Positions 21,066-26,902 of a DNA stretch of 26,902 bases are shown here, one piece after another; position 1 is the first letter of the stretch, and each line of letters begins with the position of its first letter. Below the pieces are notes generated by a model. It ran no database searches, was not told the DNA's origin, and saw nothing but the letters and a program-made list of their open reading frames with translations. This DNA comes from Chlamydomonas sphaeroides (Eukaryota > Chlorophyta > Chlorophyceae > Chlamydomonadales > Chlamydomonadaceae), in NCBI GenBank assembly GCA_001662425.1, contig BDDC01001103.1:1-26902 (forward strand), written 5' to 3'. Both the position numbers and the translations under genes were made by a program.

Positions 21066-21435
21066 AAAGGCGTAACCTCCATCCGGGTCGTCGTCTCATG
21101 CCCCTCGCCAGCCAAGGGCCGTCCACACCGCCGCAAGTCACGGCGGCGCGCCCCCGGCCGGGCCCATCCAGGAGAAGTCTACCCCGCGGCATACGTAATC
21201 GCACACAAAAACTGATTCCCGGCAGACAGCCAGGCTTATCAGGAGCGCATGTATTGCAGCGCGCTTGCGGCGCGGACACACGAACGGCTCCGTATTATGC
21301 GGGACCCCGCAAGCGGGCATGTCCGGCCGCCGAAACAAAGCCAGCACCCCACTTGCAGATGAATTCCAATTCATAATGGCTGTCGCAGCCCCCACAGATA
21401 GATCATAACATTATGGCCCGAGTCGGCTAGGTTGC

Positions 21436-21453
21436 GCTAGCTAGCTAGCTAGC
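21436..21453. repeat. GCTA tetranucleotide run
   Basis: Four and a half perfect GCTA units forming a self-complementary stretch in noncoding DNA, inside the presumed 3' UTR of sushi gene B. Confidence 0.9.
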
Positions 21454-21653
21454 AGGCAGCCCCTGACATCCGATGTGGCACGATCAAGGAGCGATGGGCT
21501 GCCGTGTGAGGAGCTCGGGTGGCAACCAGAGCCACATGCTAACCGTTGAATCTATTAGGATAAGCCGATGGCGCTCCGTCAGGTCATAGTACGATGAGCA
21601 GGTGAGTAAGCGTGAGGCCCGTGCTGCCCCGCGACCTGCAACCGCCGGCCGCC

Positions 21654-23605
21654 TTACGACGAGCCGTACACAGGCGGCGACGGCGTCGGCGACGGCGGCT
21701 GCGGCGACGGCGGCGGCGACGGCTTCGGCGACGGCGGCTTCGGCGACGGCGGCGGCGACGGCTTCGGCGACGGCGGCTGCGGCGACGGCGGCGGCGGCAG
21801 GACCGGGCTGCAGGTAGGCAGGCCGGCCGTGGGGGGCACACGCCACATGCCTGGCGGCAGGGACAAGGGCAGGGTTCCCAACCTCTCAACAGAAGAGCAT
21901 GATAAGAACATCCTATCGATGATACTGTAAGCGAGGTAGGTTTCTAGGTTGGCAGCTGACGACGAGGGCGGCGCGCCGCGAGGCGCACACGCGGCCGATG
22001 GGGCGAGCATGGGTGGGCAAGGCGGCCGGTGCGTCCAGGCACCAAAGCCCTTCTCCAGTCTGACTTTCACGCTGGAGAGCAGCCTGGCTACCGGCACGTG
22101 CCCTGCTCCGTCATGCCTCTGCGCCTCACCCTTGCTCTGGCACGAGACGCGCGCCTCAGCCGGGCCACGCACGCGCGCGAAGCCGTCCGCGCAGCGCACG
22201 ATGGCGGAGACGCCCTGCTTGGCGTAGGGGCCGGTGGTGGCCGGCAGGTAGAGCGTCAGCGACTGGGGCAGCGTGGGCAGCTTGTCGCACCTGCGGGACG
22301 GGGGAAGGGCGAAGGGGAAGGGGAAGGGAGAGGAGACGGGAGAGGGGAAGGGAGAAAGGTGAGCAGGGCCCGCGGGGAGCGCTCAACGGCCAAGCGCCGG
22401 CAGCAGCAGCAGCAGCAGCAGCGGGTCCGCAGCAGCTGAGGCTCGCCATGCCGTTCGTTCGCCGCACGGGCTCCTGGGTCTGCCTGGGCCTGCCGCGTGG
22501 CAGCATGGCATCTTGACAGAATCGACCGGACATCCGCAGACGGAGGCTGCATCGACGCGCTGCAGCGTGCGCTGCCGGCCGTGGTTGGCACGGCTCTGGT
22601 TGTCGAGGCGTCAACACAACCACAGCCAACCCACGGCACTGTGCATTCGAACGAACATCGCGCACCAGCCACGACGACGGAAACACGACACCCATCCACC
22701 CAGCCGCGCACTCACATGCGGTTGCGGGCGGTGCACTCGGCGCGCCCCGTGGTCGAGCAGCCGCACGCGGGCAGCTTGGGCGTGTCCCAGACGCCCTTGT
22801 TGTCGCGCTTCTCGCACTTGACCAGCGTGAAGGGGCTGCCCGCGGTGTCCGCGGTGCCGCAACGGATGCGCGCGAAGGCGTTGGCCGGGACTTTGGCGGG
22901 GTTGGCGGCGCCCAGGGCCGCAACGAAGTACTGCAGGTAGGGGAGGGTTCAAAGGCGGCTGCAGTCAGGGACCTGTGGACCTCCGGGTACCGCACACCGG
23001 CGTGTCGACTACAGGTATGAGCGGTGCATGGCTGGGCTTGGAGGAGAAGGTGGACTGCCGGCAGGCAGGCGGGGTGCAGGGGTGGGTCTGGGTGAGCGGT
23101 GGGTTGCGGCACGTTCCTGCTCTGCTGGGGTGGTCTGGGGCTGACGATGGCGTCTCGCGCCACGAGCGCAGCTTCCACGGCGTAGATCGGCGAGCGGCAC
23201 CAGGCGCGCGGTCGCACATATATAGTAAGAGCAGAAGCCGTTGTATCACTGCAGCCGTGCGCATCTGGGTAGCCTGCATGGTTCTCACCTTGGTGCGGTC
23301 AACGTTCAGGTCCGCGACGTCGCAGGTAGCCCTGCGACCAGTGCGGCGACACGCAGTTAGCAAACAAATTAGTCAGCGGATGCGCCTTGACGAAAAACGC
23401 GGGTGAACTGTTTGATTGGTGGTGCGTGTCATTAGCAGGTGCGTGCAGTGCGGCGGCGGCAGGTTACGGCGGTCCCTCCTTAAAATCATTTGCATGTGTT
23501 GAAAACTTACTTGACGTTGGCGGGTGCTTTCGCGGCAGCGCTGGCAGCGAGCAGCGCGACGGCGAGCGTAAGAGCGCCCAACATGGCGCGCACAGAGCCC
23601 ATCAT
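21654..23605 (-). CDS. Secreted two-sushi-domain protein with long hydroxyproline-type tail, copy B
   Basis: Paralogue of copy A. Exons (minus strand): 23605-23511, 23331-23289, 22930-22716, 22290-22130, 21850-21654; 711 bases, 236 residues, all in frame. A signal peptide (MLGALTLAVALLAASAA core) precedes two sushi/CCP-like units. Unit 1 has Cys35, 70, 85, 102 and Trp94. Unit 2 has Cys119, 151, 168, 185 and Trp174. Linker Cys104 and Cys112 are kept, so all ten Cys of copy A are present. The tail carries three 13-residue Pro/Ser repeats (PPSPQPPSPKPSP type) before the shared PVYGSS end. Such SP-rich stretches are hydroxylated and glycosylated in volvocine wall proteins, which suggests an extracellular-matrix role. 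It is not a pherophorin by sequence that I can recognise. The most similar parts to copy A are VRCA-G, RGPAEA and WRVPPTA. The ATG at 23605 is followed by a second Met; either could start. Confidence 0.88.
21675..21791 (-). repeat. 39-base in-frame coding repeat (Pro/Ser tail)
   Basis: Three 39-base units encode 13-residue blocks: PPSPQPPSPKPSP, PPSPKPPSPKPSP and PPSPQPPSPTPSP. The unit length is a multiple of three, so copy number can change without frameshift. Copy A lacks the array and has only a few Pro/Ser residues here. Confidence 0.92.
22401..22423. repeat. CAG trinucleotide run in intron 3 of sushi gene B
   Basis: Seven or more perfect CAG units in the intron between exons 3 and 4, next to a purine-rich GGGAAGG tract (about 22300-22360). 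Confidence 0.95.
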
Positions 23606-23788
23606 GGCTGAGGCAACATCATATGGAATAACACGGTGTCAATCATTCCAGAAGCACACGACGGACAGAGGAGTGCGTGTTACCTGGATAGTCAGGAGCG
23701 AGGTAGCCTTAGCCTTGGTCCAACTGATGCCTCGACAATGCAGTATCAAGGCAGAAGGATGTGTATGCATCGAGGTGCGTTCGAGGGA

Positions 23789-23795
23789 TTTTATA
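23789..23795 (-). promoter_or_regulatory. TATA box of sushi gene B
   Basis: TATAAAA on the minus strand, about 190 bases upstream of the predicted ATG. Transcription would start near 23760. Distance and strand parallel the TATA box of gene A. Confidence 0.6.
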
Positions 23796-24883
23796 GCAGC
23801 ATCGCCGAACCTGGCGAGCGACGACAGTACGCTATGACAGTCGGAAACCGAGTTCACGTCACTACCTGACTGAACATGAGCCATATGATCTTTAAGGTGC
23901 TTTATATTGTAAAATGCAGGCGGGGTCTTGGAAACGGGGGGCTTACCCCGGCCGACCCCAGCTTCCACAAGCCTCGCACACTAACCTGGTGGACTTAAGC
24001 GGGCAGCTGGATAAGCACAGCTCCTCTTGCTGAAAGTCACCAGTCGGACAGTTTCGCCGTAAAGTGGCCGTCGACTAAAGTCCTAGGGGCCACACCTTCA
24101 CCTTTGTTAGGAAACGGACGACACGAACTCGCACGTTGCACGGAGGAAGAGTGCAGCACAGAGGCATACGTACATTTGGTCCAGTGGAGCTCGGCTGATT
24201 ATCAGGCGCCAGAGCGTTAGAGGGCCAGGGGGGAGCCGCTGTCACCGAAGCTCAACGTAACGTGAAGCCGTCAGATGCTGTCAGGGTGTGAGAGTGAAGT
24301 TAATTGTGGAGGGCGGGTCAACTAGGGGCTCAGCGAAGCCGTAACGAAGTTCGTCCGAAGGTAGGTCAAAAGCACAACACCGGCAGGCTGAGGGGCCGGC
24401 GGCGCCGGTAGGCTGAGGGTGGGAGGTTGCTGGTGGCAAGGGCAGGCACACTGGGCATAAAGAGCGCCGCAGGCGCTGCGGGCGCAAAGAGCGCCTGCAC
24501 TGCAGTGGTTGGTTGGGACGGGTGGGCTGACCTCTCCTGATCCTTAATTCTCGCTGCCGCTGAACAACTTCGCTCCGTGCGGCCCTGCCTGCACGCGCGC
24601 CACCCATCCGCATGACATGGTTCCAGCGTCGGTTGGCTTCCCTCAGCTCAATTACGGGGCAGCCAGCAGGCCGGCCCAGGCACGTCCGTACCGCCGGTAC
24701 GTACCGGTACGTATGCGTACGGTTGTCCGCAAGCAAGTGGGCGTGTCTCATGCAGCGGCGCGCCCCGCCGTGCCTTGCTGTGCGATGCGCCACAGGCCCT
24801 GCTGCGCATGCATGGGCGCCACGCCCGCATTAGTCCTGAGCAGGAGGACCCCTCCTGGTCCTGAGCGCTTCGACGCTCTGCGC
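23796..24883. other. Intergenic between sushi gene B promoter and retroelement
   Basis: No gene supported. The first few hundred bases are AT-richer and probably the upstream region of gene B. From about 24280 the sequence becomes GC-rich, with short inverted segments around AAGAGCGCC/GGCGCTG (about 24460-24500). The minus-strand open frame at 24281-24793 shows no domain. Confidence 0.55.
24687..24720. repeat. GTAC-rich palindromic stretch
   Basis: CGTAC/GGTAC units cluster here and include a perfect 14-base palindrome CCGGTACGTACCGG (24694-24707). It lies about 180 bases before the retroelement boundary. No function can be assigned. Confidence 0.8.
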
Positions 24884-24951
24884 ACACACGAGGCCTGGTC
24901 GCTGAGCCGCAGCAGCCCCACGCCCCATCCCGTGTGGTCATGAGGCTCTGC
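24884..24951 (+). repeat. 68-base direct repeat, left copy
   Basis: Identical over all 68 bases to 26835-26902, which ends at the window edge, so the true repeat may be longer. To the left, the base before the match differs (C versus A), marking the left end at 24884. It precedes the reverse transcriptase frame. Confidence 0.97.
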
Positions 24952-25853
24952 CTGCACGCCATTGCCCTGTCGTTTTGCAGTACGGGTGCAGTACGGTTGT
25001 GCAGCCCCGCACCACCACCCGCTTCTTCACCTTGTGCGATTTTGACCTCGCCTTCGCCACCCTCCTCTCCTCCACCTTCATCGCGTTCGGGCCAGCCCTC
25101 GTCGAACACGTCATCGGTATCCCCATGGGCATTGCCCCAGCCCTCTTCATCGCCAACCTTTTCCTTGGCTGGCATGAATTCGTCTTCCTACGCCAAACCA
25201 ACCCACCACCACCCCTTCCACCCCCCGCCCCTCACCAGCTGGCCATATTGCGCACCTTCCGCCGCTCCAAGCGCTTCCTCGACGACCTCCTCTCTATCAA
25301 CAATCCCCACCTTGCCACCCTCCTCCACACCGACTCCCAGCTCCACGGCTTACATGGCCTCTACCCGCCCTGCCTCAACGTCACCCCCCAACACCACGAT
25401 GGCCTCCCACCCGGTGCCGTCCCCTTCCTTGACATCCTCCTCGTCCCCACCATCGCCTCTGTGCTCCCCGCTGGTAACGCCCTGCCCCACCCCATCGTGC
25501 GCTACATCACCCGCCTATACGACAAACGCGAGCAGTCCGCCTTCGCCAACACCACCCTCTCCCGCTTCATCCCCGCCACCTCCAACGTCAATGAGGCCAG
25601 CAAACACAACATCTTCGCCAGCCAGTTCCACCGCCTGCGCCGCGTCATCTCCGATGTCGATAACTTCAACTTCAACATCGCGCGCATCATCCAGGCCCTT
25701 GTCCTCGGCGGCTACGGGGCTGGCCGGCTCTTCCGCAAGCTTCGTGCCCTCCTCGACGCCCAGCCGTACATGTACTACCATCCTCGCCGTACCTCCCACA
25801 CCGATCTATACGGCCGCATCATCGCCGCCTTCCGCGCCCTGCCGGCCCCTTGA
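24906..25853 (+). pseudogene. Reverse transcriptase fragment, 5'-truncated
   Basis: One open frame with a TGA at 25851-25853. From about 24996 it reads as the second half of a reverse transcriptase: GIPMG (25116-25130) with ANLFLGWHEFVFL, then the catalytic FLDD box in SKRFLDDLLSINNP (Asp-Asp near 25281-25286), then VPFLDILL, ITRLYDKRE and a thumb-like SQFHRLRRVI region to the stop. Only the last two catalytic aspartates are present; the motif with the first aspartate would lie upstream and is not found. The fragment is therefore probably inactive, although this part of the frame has no internal stop. The motif set resembles Penelope-like and related green-algal retroelements. Pyrimidine-rich codon use (CTC, ACC, CCC) differs from the neighbouring host genes. 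Confidence 0.85.
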
Positions 25854-26834
25854 CGGCCCCCCGCCCCCACCGCTCTCACCGCCACACAGCCACTCCGCCG
25901 CCACCTTGCGCCGCGCTGCGTCACCCAGCCCCCGCCCCCCACCGCCTTCGCCGCCGCCCAGCCCGCCCGCCGCCGCCGCCCTCCCCCACCCTGCGCCCCC
26001 CAGCGTAGCACGCGCGCCCCGCACCGTGCACCTCACCGCACACCGCCCCAGCACGCCGTCGCGCTAGCGGCGGCGACCCCATGCATCGCGCATCCGGCCA
26101 CGCGCCTCGGGCGCCGGCCGGCAGGCAATAACCGGGAATGAGGAGGAGCCTGTGGGCCATTGCGGGCGTGCCTACTGTGCTCTGGGCCTCGGGCCAGTCC
26201 AACTGACCCCATGCCTGCCGGCGGGCACCGGGGGTCATCCCGGGCCCTGCACCCGCCATGGCACGCACTCCGGCCTGGCCCCCCAGCGCCGCGGTTGGGG
26301 CCTCGCCTGGCGGCGAGCGGGGAACTCTCACGAGTCCGCCCGCCGCCGGCATCACACACACGCACGCATGCAGGCTTGCTGTGCGGCCTTGCCGCATCTC
26401 CTTCATACGCACGCGTGGCTTGCTGTGCGGCCGCCCACCACATGCCTGCCACGCTCCTTCCGCCTGCATGGGGCCTCTGGCTGCCTGCCCTGCCCCTGCC
26501 GGTGCTACTGCCTCATTCCGTAGGTACGTCTACGCGTTTAACCGAGGGCGTGCTGTGCCGGGGCCGAGTTGCGTTGTTAGCATGGCGTACTCTTCGAGCG
26601 CGCGTCGGCGGGTGCTGCCGTCACACATAGCCACGACTTCGCTACACTGGTTGCCAGGTAACATACGACGCGGTACGCGGGCTGGGCCGGGACGGTTCTC
26701 ACGGGCGGATAGCGGTCGGGCTTCGTTATCCGCACTCGCACCTAACCGCATCCCCTCCCTGCACGGCCGACGTGCCACTCAACCCTTAGCTGTGCTGTGC
26801 CGCGCGTGGGGTTCCGTCTTCACCTAACACTTGA
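25854..26834 (+). other. Noncoding 3' part of the retroelement
   Basis: No gene supported. The first 200 bases are strongly C-rich on the plus strand. A GGCTTGCTGTGCGGCC-type segment occurs twice near 26372 and 26417. The last 300 bases are less GC-rich and run into the right direct repeat. No hammerhead ribozyme core (CTGANGA with GAAA) was seen. Confidence 0.6.
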
Positions 26835-26902
26835 ACACACGAGGCCTGGTCGCTGAGCCGCAGCAGCCCCACGCCCCATCCCGTGTGGTCATGAGGCTCT
26901 GC
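26835..26902 (+). repeat. 68-base direct repeat, right copy (continues past window)
   Basis: Perfect match to 24884-24951, ending only because the window ends. It implies that another copy of the element, or its right LTR, follows. Confidence 0.97.

Larger units (their letters stand above)
18305..21653. other. Intergenic between sushi genes A and B
   Basis: No gene supported over this long stretch. It holds a 13-base tandem TCTCACGCTAGCC (19008-19033 plus a partial), a G12 run (19991-20002) and a GCTA run (21436-21453). GC-rich frames around 18545-18991 and 19298-20031 look like shadows or old repeats. Plus-strand signals (TATATAAT at 20231, donor-like GCGGTGAG near 20380 and GCGG|GTAAGT near 20810) could mark a plus-strand unit, but no coherent protein results. 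The part nearest 21653 is probably gene B 3' UTR. Confidence 0.5.
24884..26902 (+). mobile_element. Retroelement remnant (Penelope-like or related) with flanking direct repeat
   Basis: A unit of 1951 bases runs from the left repeat copy to the right one, contains a reverse transcriptase fragment on the plus strand, and begins again at 26835. This fits tandem or LTR-like copies, as Penelope-like elements form, or true LTRs cut by the window edge. No target-site duplication, integrase, protease, RNase H or GIY-YIG endonuclease is visible. Assignment to a class rests on the RT motifs alone. Confidence 0.7.

Noticed and set aside
21602..21902. Plus-strand Arg-rich/Ala-rich open frames
   Set aside because: They are the antisense of the Pro/Ser repeat tail of sushi gene B.
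24934..26067. Ser/Pro-rich plus-strand open frame overlapping the RT
   Set aside because: An alternate frame of the same pyrimidine-rich sequence; the RT motifs are in the other frame.
24884..26902. Hammerhead ribozyme expected in some Penelope-like elements
   Set aside because: I looked for a CTGANGA core with a following GAAA on both strands and found no convincing match.

Overview
The window looks like nuclear DNA of a volvocine green alga (Chlamydomonas/Volvox relatives). The grounds are very high GC, genes broken by many short introns with GTGAG/GTGGG donors and C-rich tracts before CAG acceptors, Ala/Gly/Pro-rich low-complexity coding, many minisatellites, and protein families typical of that group. 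Exon models were read by hand; every internal junction listed keeps the reading frame, and this agreement is the main support for them.

Layout. Four genes lie on the minus strand and one retroelement remnant on the plus strand. (1) 91-9334: a 22-exon protein kinase gene, complete at its 5' end but running off the left edge. It has a long GAF-like/unclassified N-terminal half and a C-terminal TKL-like kinase domain with a large insert in the N-lobe. (2) 11118-14637: a 7-exon GNAT acetyltransferase of the plastid NSI/SNAT type with a candidate transit peptide; a 537-base assembly gap lies in its last intron. (3) 16751-18100 and (4) 21654-23605: two tandem paralogues with the same five-exon structure. 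Each encodes a small secreted protein with a signal peptide, two sushi/CCP-like domains (ten conserved Cys, two Trp) and a proline-rich tail ending in the same VYGSS. They are probably wall or extracellular-matrix components; I do not recognise them as a named family. (5) 24884-26902: a 5'-truncated reverse transcriptase fragment preceded by a 68-base sequence that recurs exactly 1951 bases downstream at the window edge, suggesting a Penelope-like or otherwise tandem/LTR-like element.

The intergenic stretches (9335-11117, 14638-16750, 18101-21653, 23606-24883) hold no gene I can support.

The two most notable signals are the sushi-protein pair and a recurring architecture in two unrelated genes. 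In three introns, a degraded copy of the upstream exon's 3' end and splice donor sits about 120-140 bases downstream. A fourth intron has a 131-base-offset direct repeat, and in another an intact donor is tandemly triplicated with a 20-base period that is not a multiple of three.
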